Assembly: GCA_020465985.1 (NCBI GenBank)
Contig: JAANYP010002038.1
Coordinates: 248,001 to 312,000, forward strand
Reading direction: 5' to 3'
DNA: 64,000 nucleotides
DNA from: Centrapalus pauciflorus
Taxonomy: Eukaryota; Streptophyta; Magnoliopsida; Asterales; Asteraceae
A program made the position numbers and the translations under genes. This document shows, piece after piece, positions 23,077-32,949 of the stretch. The first letter of the stretch is position 1, and each line of letters opens with the position of its first letter. The notes under the pieces were generated by a model. That model saw nothing but the letters and a program-made list of their open reading frames with translations, was not told where the DNA came from and made no database searches.

Positions 23077-24219
23077 TGTAGCACAAAAAGGCGCTCAGTC
23101 AAACCTGTTCTTACATCTGAGGGGGAGATTAGATTTATAATCAAAACCTGTTGATGCATTTGCAGGTTGAATTTTAAGGCCTGTTTATATGCCCTTATTA
23201 ACAGCCTAAAGATTGATTTGCAATATTAGTCTAAAGCTGTTCTGATGTGTTTGCCTATGTGTTGCCAACTAAGACAATTGTCCAGCTGCTTCTGTCTGCT
23301 GACAGGCTGGACAATAAACTGTCTACGCTTGCTCTACATGTTCTGGGAGCAGCTTGGGCCCTTTTAAGTGTTCTGTTCTTTGTGAACAGGCCTAAACACT
23401 TTATTGGAATACGTTTCCGCAAGTCATCATGTATGGTTTTTGACTGCAAAGACATGTTTACAAAAGCGAGACAAAGTGGGAAACAGAAACTGCTCAGCCT
23501 GCCCAAGCTGTTCTGTACACATGAAGACAAAAGGTTATATAGTGAAAAAGGGTGATGACAGACCTTTCTCTTATATCAAAATAGGCCTTTACAAGAAGAA
23601 AGACGCAAAGTTTGACATTCCTAATTAGGTTAAACGGCAATGCAACAGTAGACAAATAAAAAAGACGAAATTCATGGCACTATGAAGACAGTCCTGGCTT
23701 TTTCAGAAAAGTGCAGTGCAGAAAAGGTTATGTTGTCTTTTCAACAAGACTTCTCCTTTTTCATTCCGTCCAATGAAGATGTTTCTCTTAGATCCTCTGA
23801 GTGAGTATAAAAGGAAGCTTCTAAGGACAGAAAGACGTGTGAAGAAAGCTAAGTGCTGAAAGAGTGAACGTGCAAGTGTGATTTTCATGCATGCAAGCCT
23901 TCTGTGTAAATCAGTATCTGTGTGTCTAAGCTGTTTTACATAAGCTGTTCCCTTAAGTCTTGTAAACACAGTGAGTGCTTCTTAGTGAGTGTATTCATTG
24001 TATTCTAGTTTGAGTTTGTCTTAGACTAGTAAACATACTGTTGTATCTGTCATCTCAGCTTGAACTATTCCGCATTCAAGCTTGTTTGTAATTAACAAAT
24101 TGTTGATAATACATACAAACATTGAGAAAATAATGTGTAGTTTTTAAATAGCTGTATTCACCCCCCCCCCCCCTCTACAGCTTAAAGCTATATACATTGG
24201 GAACCTCTCGGGACCTACA
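23077..24219 (+). repeat. 3' LTR of E
   Basis: The LTR is 1143 bp and begins TGTAGCACAAAAAGG, where the 5' copy has TGTTAGGCACAAAAAGG. It ends CTCGGGACCTACA before the TSD GGTCC. A C-run (24162-24174) is longer here than in the 5' LTR. Confidence 0.92.
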
Positions 24220-25323
24220 GGTCCGAATTCGGATATGGTCCGAAATTAATATAGGTTCGAATTTAATATGGAGATTCGAATTTATTTTCGAACTTAGCTG
24301 AAATTCGAATTTAACAGGGATCCAAAATTGACATGGTCCGAACTTGATATGAGGACCGAATTAGGACTTATATGGATCCGAATTTGGGATGAAATGTTGC
24401 AAAAACTTATAAATTTTAGTTTTATGAAATTAAACAGATATTGACACGATGTGTTGTTACAACTGACTTACAGGTCCCTTGTGGTGTTGTTTAACACACA
24501 GTGGGGTACTTTGTGGATCCGGTTGAAATCCCGAGGAGAAATAATATTGCTTAGAGTTTAATAACGCACCCACTGTGAGTACAATAGATTTCGCATGTTT
24601 ATATCTGTTTTATGATAGCTTTTGCCTGCTGAGACGTGTTGCTTCAATTGTTATTTGGAACTCTACTAACTTGCGTAGATTTAGATGCACATTCATATTT
24701 GTTGCATGTCCGTTCGTTTGTTGTGCATCTAGTGATGGACGGGTGGGTCGCATCAATTACTCCGATGTTACTGCGCTATATGACCCGGAGCTGATCCCTC
24801 CGAGGTTCTGGTAGGCAGTATGTCATCCCCGATCGTACGTTTGTCTCTGATGGTATGTTTTATGCCGAGCTTTGGGCTCGAAGGAGCTGCGGCTCTGGTT
24901 CCGTACTTGGTGTACGAAGAGGGTATACGATGTTTGTCATCGGTGTTACTCTTGGGGCTTCATAAAGATTTATAAAATGCGTAATCTGTGTATTCACTAA
25001 GCATTCACTTATCCCTCAGTTGTCTATTTTTACAGGAAAAGGGAAGTCTGCTGCCGGACCCTCTAGTTAGGTCGTGTGTGAAGTTCTTGGAAGATTTCTA
25101 CTAATCAATCGGCAATTATGCTTTGGGACAGTGTTGTAATATATTTTGGATGTTGTAATAATTGAATTGGGTATGTAGACTTAGATTTGGTACCTTGTAG
25201 CACCGTAGGGTGTTTGACACTGTTGCGTTACTTTATTTATGTATTTTAATACTTCCGCACTTAAACTAGGTTATCAGATCATTATGTCTTGTAATTGGTG
25301 GTTAATGTGGCAAGGGTGTCACA
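24220..25323 (+). repeat. 3' LTR of G, second part
   Basis: This resumes the G LTR after element E with GGTCCGAATTCGG. It includes the 3' part of the CCGAA/TCGAAT array (24220-24390) and ends GTGTCACA at 25323, followed by the TSD TGCGT (25324-25328). It matches 4411-5514 with substitutions only. A short reading frame of 79 codons in each LTR copy (4766-5005 and 24575-24814) has no recognisable features. Confidence 0.92.
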
Positions 25324-25328
25324 TGCGT

Positions 25329-26139
25329 GATCAGCATCAGAGAAGGCAGTTAATGTAAATGAGGATTCCCTGGGATACCACAAACCTAAGTTTGGTGTTC
25401 CCTTCAGATATCCTAAAATGCGTTTGGCAGCAGCCAAATGTGATTCTTTAGGATGTGCTTGATATCTAGCACAAACATACGTAGCAAACATAATATCTGG
25501 TCTACTGGCAGTTAAATACATTAATGACCCAATTATGCATGGATATTGAGTTACATCTACAGGTTTTCCTGAAATATCCTCATCGAGTTTCGATTTAGAA
25601 TCCAGAGCCATAGGAGTTTTCATGGGTGTACTGTTGACCATGTTAAATTTCTTTAACATATCTTGTATATATTTAGACTGATAGATGAATATACCATCAG
25701 TCAATTGTTTTACTTGTAAACCCAAGAAAAAATTAATTTCTCCCATCATGCTCATTTCAAACTTTTGGGACATTAAAAATGCAAATTTCTTGGAAAACTC
25801 AGGATTTGTAGACCCAAATATTATATCATCTACATATGTTTGAATACCTATGATATCGGGACCCTGACGTTTTATAAATAGGGTAGTATCCACTGCACCT
25901 TTGTTAAATCCACATTTCAAAAGATAATTCGATAGTGCATCATACCAAGCACGAGGTGCTTGTTTAAGGCCATACAATGATTTGTCCAAAATATATACAT
26001 GGTCAGGCTTCAAAGGATCGGTAAACCCTTCGGGCTGATATGTATATACTTCGTCAGTCAATTCTCCATTTAAAAACGCAGTTTTCACATCCATTTGATA
26101 TACAGTGAAGTTTTTGTGTGCAGCAAATGCTAAAAACAT
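25329..26139 (-). pseudogene. Reverse transcriptase C-terminal part and RNase H start of D
   Basis: Minus-strand frame with 'MDVKTAFLNGE', 'YGLKQAPRAWYDALS', the catalytic 'TYVDDIIFGSTN', 'MSMMGEINFFLGLQVKQ' and 'YLTASRPDIMFATYV', reaching 'LTAFSDADHA', the RNase H entry, at the junction with G. It continues at 3346 on the other side of G. Confidence 0.9.
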
Positions 26140-26969
26140 CCGAATAGCTTCAATCCTAGCAAAGGAGCAAATGTTTCGTCGTAATCAATTCCCTCTTGTT
26201 GGCTATATACTTTAGCCACGAGGCGAGCTTTGTTTCGAATGATGATACCGTGTTCATCTTTCTTATTCTTGAATATCCACTTTGTGCCAATGATAGATTT
26301 GTCTTTTGGTCGCTCCACCAATCGCCAGACCTTCAACCTTTCAAATTGATTTAACTCTTCTTGGATAGCCACTATCCAGTCAGCATCCAGAAGTGCTTCT
26401 TTCACAGTTTTAGGCTCAATCTTACTCGAAAAATTTGAGAAAATACACTCGTTCATTGTAGCTCTTCTGGTTTTAACTGATGTAGAAGGATCACCAATTA
26501 TATTTTCAGGTGGGTGATTCCTTATCCATTTAAATGTATGTGGGTAAGGTTGAAGTTGGTCTTGATTGGGGTTTAGGTCCAGATTGGGAATTCGGGGATT
26601 TACTTCAGAAGTTGATGGAATATCAACTGAGGTGAGGGTCTCTGAGTGTTCAGAATTCAGGGGGGTTTCAAAAGATTCTGGAGCTTGGATTGGTTGTACA
26701 CTATCTACTGGTAAGTGTATGTCTGTTATTGAAACATCTCTAGTATCTTCTAAAATTGGTTGGTGCGAAGGATTTGAGACTACGACTGGATCTTCAATAA
26801 TCCTGTCAGGAACCAAATTTAAAACATTAGGTTTGGTCTTTTCAAAGTAGTCTTCATAAAAGTTCTCAAACAATTTATTTAGATCATTCGTTTCAGCATT
26901 CTGTTTAGATGACTTCATAGAAGTCGGCTGTTTAAGTTCGGGTCCTGAACTGGTGTGTTCAGAAGCCAT
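26130..26969 (-). pseudogene. Integrase-RT linker and RT N-terminal part of D
   Basis: A Pro/Ser-rich linker (26969 to about 26450) is followed by 'WIVAIQEELNQFERLKVW', 'GTKWIFKNKKDEHG' and 'IRNKARLVAKVYSQQEGID'. A frameshift near 26135 joins it to the next piece. The copia RT fingers and palm start are clear. Confidence 0.87.
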
Positions 26970-26971
26970 TA

Positions 26972-27880
26972 CTATTCCTTCATCAAATTTAACATTGACG
27001 CTCTCGTTACAGTCTTTGTCCTTTTGTTGTAGACTCGGAAGGCTACAGACTCTTTAGAATAGCCAATGAAGATGCCTTCATCCGCTTTCTGATTAAACTT
27101 TCCCAAATTGTCTTTGTCATTTAGGATAAAGCACCTGCATCCAAAGACATGAAAAAATTTCACATTAGGGACTCGTTTATTTATTAGTTCATATGGAGTC
27201 TTTCTGAATCTCTTGTTAATGATTGATCTGTTCTGAGTAAAACAATTCGTTGCTACAGCTTCAGCCCAAAGGAATAACGGAAGATTTGAGTAAGCCAGCA
27301 TCGTCCTAGCAGATTCCACAAGGGTGCGATTTCGTCGTTCAACTACACCGTTATGTTGTGGAGTACGAGCTGCTGAGTATTGATGAGTTATTCCAACAGA
27401 ACTTAAAAACGTCTCGAGTGACTTGTTCTTGAATTCTGTCCCATTATCAGATCTAATGGTTTGAACTGATAGTTGCAACTTGACTTGAATTTTGCGAATG
27501 AAGTCGATAATGATCTCAATAGCATCGGACTTAGATCTCAAGAAGAATACCCATGTGTATCTCGAATAGTCGTGAACTATGACCAACACATATCTTTTCT
27601 TGTTAATGCTCTGTACTCGCATAGGACCACACAAGTCCATATGTAGAAGTTCTAAAGCTCGCGTTGAAGATTGTACAACCTTTGACTTGTGAGATGCTCG
27701 TACCATCTTCCCTTTTTCACAGGCTGCACACAACTGCTCCTTTTGAAATCTGAGAGTTGGAAGCCCTTTGACTAACCCACCTTTTGCAAGGTTGGTTAAT
27801 TCTTTGAAGTTCAAATGTTAAAGACGGCGATGCGATATCCATGATACTTTAGGTGTTGCTTTGGACAATAAGCAAACATC
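26972..27880 (-). pseudogene. Integrase of D
   Basis: The gag-pre-integrase region ends in 'CAACEKGKMVRASHKSK'. The core shows 'LLHMDLCGPMRVQS', 'YSRYTWVFFLRSK', 'TIRSDNGTEFKN' and 'ARTPQHNGVVERRNRTL', keeping the D-D-E positions. 'FHVFGCRCFILND' follows. A stop near 27818 interrupts the zinc-binding part. Integrase inserts the cDNA into host DNA. Confidence 0.88.
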
Positions 27881-27906
27881 TTTCTTCAGATTGATATTGG
27901 CTAGAT

Positions 27907-28230
27907 CTATCGAGTACAGATTTGTTCTTCTATTTCCTGCAAGAATCTCCTTCCCTTCCCCAGATCTAATGCTACATCGATAGCTTTAAAGTTGACTTCT
28001 AATCCTTTGTCTGACAGTTGCCCAATACTGAACAGATTATGACCTAGACCGTCAACATAGAATACCTTTTGAATTGTAATTTTGTCGTACTCAAGACTCC
28101 CATACCCTTTGATCGGATAGAATTGATCATTTCCAAATCGAACCGTCCCACAGAATTTGTCAACAAAATTTCTGAGAGTTTCTCTCTGTTCGGTCATATG
28201 CTTTGAGCACCCAGAATCAAGGTACCACAC
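27907..28230 (-). pseudogene. Protease of D
   Basis: 'WYLDSGCSKHMTEQRE' is the copia protease active-site block, followed by 'VRFGNDQFYPIKGYGSL' and 'LGHNLFSIGQL'. A frame change at its start separates it from gag. A pyrimidine-rich CTTATAG acceptor-like site lies at 28240 just upstream. Confidence 0.85.
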
Positions 28231-30666
28231 ATGATTTACCTATAAGACGAAAAAAGACATGAGGTACCCACTTATAGTTGGGTACTTTGGATTTTGGTAA
28301 ATCATGTGGTTTGTCTTTATACTTCTCATCAGATAATGTCTTTAATTTAGGAACCCACTTTTTAACAGTATGTTTAGGTATCCAGTTTTGTACAGTCCGT
28401 TGTGGAACTGATTTTAAAATATGTTTCTTTGGAACCTTTTCTTGTTTAAAAGTAGGAACCTTTTTTCTACGGTAACCAAACAAGCTTATCTGATTTATGT
28501 AAAGATTTAGCATGCAACACATGACAATGAGCAGAGTTTAAAGCAAGTAAATTAGTACAAGAATATTTAGCACAACGTCTATCTGTAAATTTATTACAGA
28601 CAGATTTCTCTATTTGACTAATCCTATCAGTAACAAAATTTTCTTTAATTCTCCACTCTTGTCTTAATCTCTTGTTTTTCGTAGCTTGTTGCTTCTTTCA
28701 CCATTCTTTCTTCCGTGAACTTTTCACAATACAATCTGACATAATAGAAACACGACAACTAGTCATTTTAGAATTGTGTTTATTCTGCAAAATTCTCTTA
28801 CCTTGTGAGGTATGTGTCTTCTTTACAATAGAATCCTTTGATGAAGATGATTCACCTTTTTCAAAAACTGGAGTCACAAAATTAACTTTTGTTTTCTCCT
28901 TGTTCTTTTGTCAACCTGGTGAATTTTCTGATGTAACCTTAGATTCTGTAGATATTCTTTTCAGAATACTTACAGGTTCTTTAGGTTTTTCAGCTTGTTT
29001 GTCATGTAAAGGTTTAACAAATTCATCTATTTTGACAAACATCTCCTCCAATGAGTGGAAATCAAAGTTCATGTACAGATCAAATTCTTGTTCAGAATTC
29101 ATAGAATTAGGTTTAATTAAATGTTTCTAATTTGGTTGTGATTTGTTTTCAGGCTGATTTGCAATTTTAATTCCAAAGTTTTAATTTCATCTTTAAGTTT
29201 ACCATTTTGAGACTCAAAAGTTTTAATTTTCAATTCAAGATCAGAATTTATCTTCTCAAGAATTGAATTTGGTATATATGGCTTTTGAGAATAAGTAGTA
29301 TTTTCAGATAAATCTTTTCAGAATTAGTCTGAATACACTCCTCTGTGATGCAAGAATTTTGATAACTCTCATTTAACTTCTAATAATCTACAGTATTCTG
29401 CATTTTATCAGATCTGAACCTTTTTAAATCTTCACCTGATTCTACTTCATCCGAAGCTTTCATAAAAACTATTTGTAATCCTAATTTCATATATCTGACA
29501 TCATATATAGTTGGTGAACTTGAAATTGCTTTTGTCAGATATTTAGGATTTGTCCAACCTATACCTGATTTTGAATTATAAAATTCTGTATCTTTAGGTT
29601 GATTCAACTATATAGTTTAATCTGTTTGACCTCGTTTAATAAACTCATCTTCCAAAGATTTAATTTTCTCATAAAGCTTTGTTCTTTCATCATATATAGA
29701 ATGATATTTCACAGAATAACTTGATGATTCTAATTAAGCTAAATTCAGTCTTTCTTTTAGGTCAGATATATCGTTGTTCAGTTTCTGAATTTGGCTTTGA
29801 AGTTCATTCGATTTATCTTGTAAATCTGACACAGCTCGTAATGCTAATGCCTTATCCTTTGAAAACTCTAACACTAATGCATGTTCTTGAGTCAATTTGT
29901 TTTCCAAGGAATGGACATTTTTCTTTTCGGCTTTTAAGGATTTTTCAAATCTTTTTAACATATAAGCCATTTGAGTTAGTTTCTGTTCAAGCATACAGGA
30001 GTTATCATCATCAGAATCAGAATTAGTTTGTACCCCTAGTGTCTCTGAACTTTCTGATGCATCTGTATCTGACTCATCATCTTCCTTTTCGTTACTGCAC
30101 CCCACATCTCCTGTTGCCATCAGTGCCACCTTTTCTTTCTCTTCATTATCATCTTCAGATTCCTTTTGCTTTTCAGTTTCCTCATCCGTCAGACCCACCC
30201 AAACCTCATCTTCAGCAATCATAGCAGTCTCACTGAGTTCAGAATCATTAAATACTTTAGACTTCAGACAGATATGTGCATCTTCGTCTAGAATATCTTC
30301 ATCTTCGGATAATTGGAGCCAGTGATCATCTTCAGCCATCAAAGCCTTAACGGCCTCTTTTTCCTTTGCTAGCAGTGCCTTGCGAGTGTAATATTCCGAA
30401 TTCTTAACTACATGCAATCTGCATTCTCTGGCAAAAAAGTATGGCTTGCCACAGTTATAGCATTTTTGCTCAGAATCCTTCTTGGCAGGCTTTTCAGTTT
30501 TCTCATATTTCTCAGCCTTCTTGCCACTGCTCTCAGTCGATTTATCATATTTGCATTTCTTCTCATAGTTCTGTGAGCCTGTCTTATACCCCATCTTATT
30601 GTTGCTTGGTTTACAGTAGAACTTCTTCAGAAATGCCTTCGTCAGCAAGGCCATCTGTTTCTTCAT
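28217..30666 (-). pseudogene. gag C-terminal region of D
   Basis: Broken into several frames. 30666-29734 is the best piece: a knuckle 'CYNCGKPYFFAREC' (about 30460) in which the zinc-binding His is Phe, then a long acidic and coiled-coil-like stretch ('LEQKLTQMAYMLKRFEKSLKAEKK'). 29607-29380 contains 'FYNSKSGIGWTNPKYL', which is shared with C gag ('FYHSKQGIGFKNPKYL' near 35101). 28522-28217 is Lys/Pro-rich with 'KVPNYKWVPH', the typical region just before the protease. Between pieces the homology continues in shifted frames. Confidence 0.78.
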
Positions 30667-30785
30667 CTCTTCAATTTCAGAATCAGTTTAGGAATCAGAT
30701 GAATATGAATCTGATGAACTATTGGTCACTACAACCCGTTTCTCCTTCTTTAGCTTGTATTTATACTTCTTGTCAGCTAATAGAG

Positions 30786-31467
30786 CTAAAGGATCAACGA
30801 TTTCCTTTTCAGCCTTTTCTTCCTTGACATTTTCCTTAAAACAACTTCTTGGTAGTTGTTAAGCGTTTCAAAAACCATATGGAAGTCCATGTCGCCAATA
30901 TCTTTTGTTTGCTGAATTATCATTTTATACTTGTCCCACTCTGGATTCAGCACGTTCAGGAATTTGACATTTATGTCCAAATTTGACTTTGTCACACCAT
31001 TCCTTTTCATTTCACTAACCATATTGACGAACCTCAGATATGTACTTTCCAGCAATTCTCCTTCTCTTGCTCTGAAGTTTTCAAATGTCATCAAACTGTT
31101 TCGGGCTCTGTTTGTTGATGCTCTGTCTGAACCTTGCATCAATTTATAGACCTTATCCCAGATAGATTTTACTGTTTTTGTATTGGTTAGACAAGTATAT
31201 ATATCATTGGGTATTGATATCAACAAGAGCTTTCTGGTAGTCTTATCACCCAGTTTTCTTCGTTTTTGTGCTTCAGTAAGGTTGTACCTCAACTATTCTT
31301 TCCGGGATAGGAGGGTTGTCGTTTGGTACTACGGGTATGGTTTCAAGGAAAACAGTTGGTCCCTCATTTAGAGATTTCAGCATTTCTTCTGACAGGTCAT
31401 GGAAACTGATGAATTCTAGGAATCTTTCCCTCCATTGAACGTATTCACCTCTATACAGAATTGGAGG
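30786..31467 (-). pseudogene. gag core of D, left of element C
   Basis: UBN2-type copia Gag core with 'ILYRGEYVQWRERFLEFI', 'SIWDKVYKLMQGSD', 'ESTYLRFVNMVSEMKRNGV' and 'LNVLNPEWDKYKMIIQQ'. The frame runs into the 5' LTR of C at 31467. The first codons of gag lie at 45834-45877 on the other side of C. A frameshift lies near 31285. Confidence 0.85.
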
Positions 31468-31812
31468 TGTTAGACATTTAATTTCGATCATATGGAGTTA
31501 TTTTGTAATAATTATTTACTTAGCATTTAGCTTTGTATTTATTTCCTTGTTATTTATTTCTATGTAAAAGTCTAGGGGGCAATTGTGTCAATGTCTCATA
31601 GTTATTTAAATGGAGCTATAAAGCTCCTAGGGTTTGCTTTATGTAAAAAACGGTTCATCAATTGAAAAGAATTACTGCAGCCGCCACTTTACATTCTCTC
31701 ATTTATTCTCATTGTCTTCTTCATCATAACCCCATTATTGAGCTTGTTTCTTCTTGGGTTGTGAGAAAGAATCATCAAAGGTGCTGAAACATACGGGAAT
31801 ACACATTTTACA
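31468..31812 (+). repeat. 5' LTR of C
   Basis: 345 bp, TGTTAGACATTT...ACACATTTTACA, in direct repeat with 45489-45833. GAGCTATAAAGCTCC at about 31612 is a palindromic TATA-like element that could be the LTR promoter core. Confidence 0.95.
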
Positions 31813-31830
31813 ATTGTTATCAGAGCCCAA
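31813..31830 (+). other. Primer binding site of C (variant)
   Basis: ATTGTTATCAGAGCCC follows the LTR. It resembles the tRNA-Met site TGGTATCAGAGC with one mismatch (TTATCAGAGC). Confidence 0.7.
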
Positions 31831-31907
31831 AAGGTGGATTTCAACTTGTTCTTCTCGGATTCTGCTGGGTTTCTTCATCTTCATCGTGTTCTTCACTGTT
31901 CCATTCG

Positions 31908-32939
31908 GTTAGATCTTTTTCTTCTCTGATTTTCCGTGTTTATTGTGTTATTATAGTCTTATAATCATCACAATATCAACATATACTGATTTCGAGCTCA
32001 TTCAGTTCCATATTTCCATTAAAATCAAGAATCGGAGATTTGAAAAAGTTTGAAAAATATGGGTTTTTAGAGGGTTTTTAGCTTGTTCTTTACTGATTTT
32101 AAGTGTTTTGAGTTATTTTAAATCATCACAAGTGTTTAAAATAGTTTACCAATCATTTAGAAACTTTTTTAGGCTTTAAATTTGATAAAATCGTCTTCTG
32201 AACTGTTCTGCCTTAGACAAACTGCTAAAACCTGCTGTATTTTGGACCATACACTGTAGCATTTCGGACCATTTAAGATCCCAATTCGAACCATATATAT
32301 CACCCTAGTTCGGACCTCACTTCGGTCCAATTCGGACCAGCTTTAGGTGTACTTCGGACCCATTTGTGCCTATTTCGGACCATAATTCGGTCCCATCCGA
32401 ACTTCGGACCATCCGAAGTTCAGATCCGGCATCCTCATTTTATCATCTTGGACTTGTGCTAAAATTTTTAGCTTTTCACTTCGGACCATATCCATTTCGG
32501 ACCACCCGAACTCGGACCATCCGAATTCGGTCCCCTACCCGGACATTTTTCTGAGTGCGTGTCCACTGTTCATCACCCGAATTCGGACCATCCGAATTCG
32601 GTTCCATCCGCTCATCCGAACCCCATATTGCCTATCCGAAGTCGTCACTGTTCATCCAAATCCGGTTCATCCGAATTCGGTCCTTCAGACTTCTAAGCAT
32701 CCGAATTAGGCCCCGTCCGAATTAGGTCTCCCGTCCGAATTCCAAGTTCATCCGAATTTGGTCCTTGTCCGAACCCCTGTCTATCCGAATTGCCTACCAT
32801 CCGAAACACCGTTCACTCGAACTCTGTTCATCCGAAATCAGTCTGTTATCCGAATTAGCACCATCCACAGTGCTATTCTTCCAAAATCCAGCCCATCCGT
32901 GTCAAGTTTCCACCTTTAAGATCTCATCTTATTAATCAG
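31908..32939 (+). other. Candidate leader intron of C with motif array
   Basis: A possible donor CATTCG|GTTAGATC lies at 31908 and an acceptor CTTATTAATCAG ends at 32939, 10 nt before the gag ATG at 32950. The donor is weaker than the one before the extra ORF. The interval contains the CCGAA/TTCGG array. Confidence 0.3.
32262..32900. repeat. CCGAATTCGG motif array in the leader of C
   Basis: About 30 copies of TTCGG(A/T)CC and ATCCGAA(T) in about 640 bp, four of them joined into the perfect palindrome CCGAATTCGG (for example 32521, 32580, 32592 and 32671). Spacers are irregular. The same motif recurs at 41245-41750 in the intron before the extra ORF. Confidence 0.85.
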
Positions 32940-32949
32940 CACCGAAATC

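Larger units (their letters stand above)
10616..24219 (+). mobile_element. Element E: Sirevirus-like Ty1/copia with extra ORF
   Basis: E is a full-length element of 13,604 bp flanked by GGTCC (10611-10615 and 24220-24224), inserted in the 3' LTR of G. LTRs are 10616-11739 and 23077-24219, both ending CTCGGGACCTACA. The order is primer site, gag, protease, integrase, RT, RNase H, spacer with a TATA box, extra ORF, PPT AAATAGGGGGAGAT, LTR. The domain order PR-IN-RT-RNaseH identifies Ty1/copia. Frameshifts near 12975, between 13346 and 13540, near 14400 and at 17185, and a stop at 20604, make this copy defective. Confidence 0.93.
3347..25323 (+). mobile_element. Element G: Ty3/gypsy chromovirus (Tekay-like)
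   Basis: G has LTRs starting TGTAACATCC and ending GTGTCACA, with 5-bp TSD TGCGT at 3342-3346 and 25324-25328. The 5' LTR is 3347-5514. The 3' LTR is 10312-10615 plus 24220-25323, split by element E. The domain order gag, protease, RT, RNase H, integrase, chromodomain-like tail, and the 2.2-kb LTRs point to the chromovirus branch, probably Tekay/Del. In the shared 1.1 kb of the LTRs (4411-5514 against 24225-25323) I see roughly 15-20 substitutions and no indels. Coding capacity is lost through several stops and frameshifts. Confidence 0.92.

Noticed and set aside
10616..24219. Integrated pararetrovirus (caulimovirus) instead of a retrotransposon
   Set aside because: LTRs, a TSD, a tRNA-Met primer site, an integrase and the copia domain order PR-IN-RT-RNaseH are present; no movement or coat protein is seen.
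31273..31491. Minus-strand gag start at 31491 (MIEIKCLTPP)
   Set aside because: Its first codons lie in the 5' LTR of C; the gag of D starts on the far side of C near 45877.
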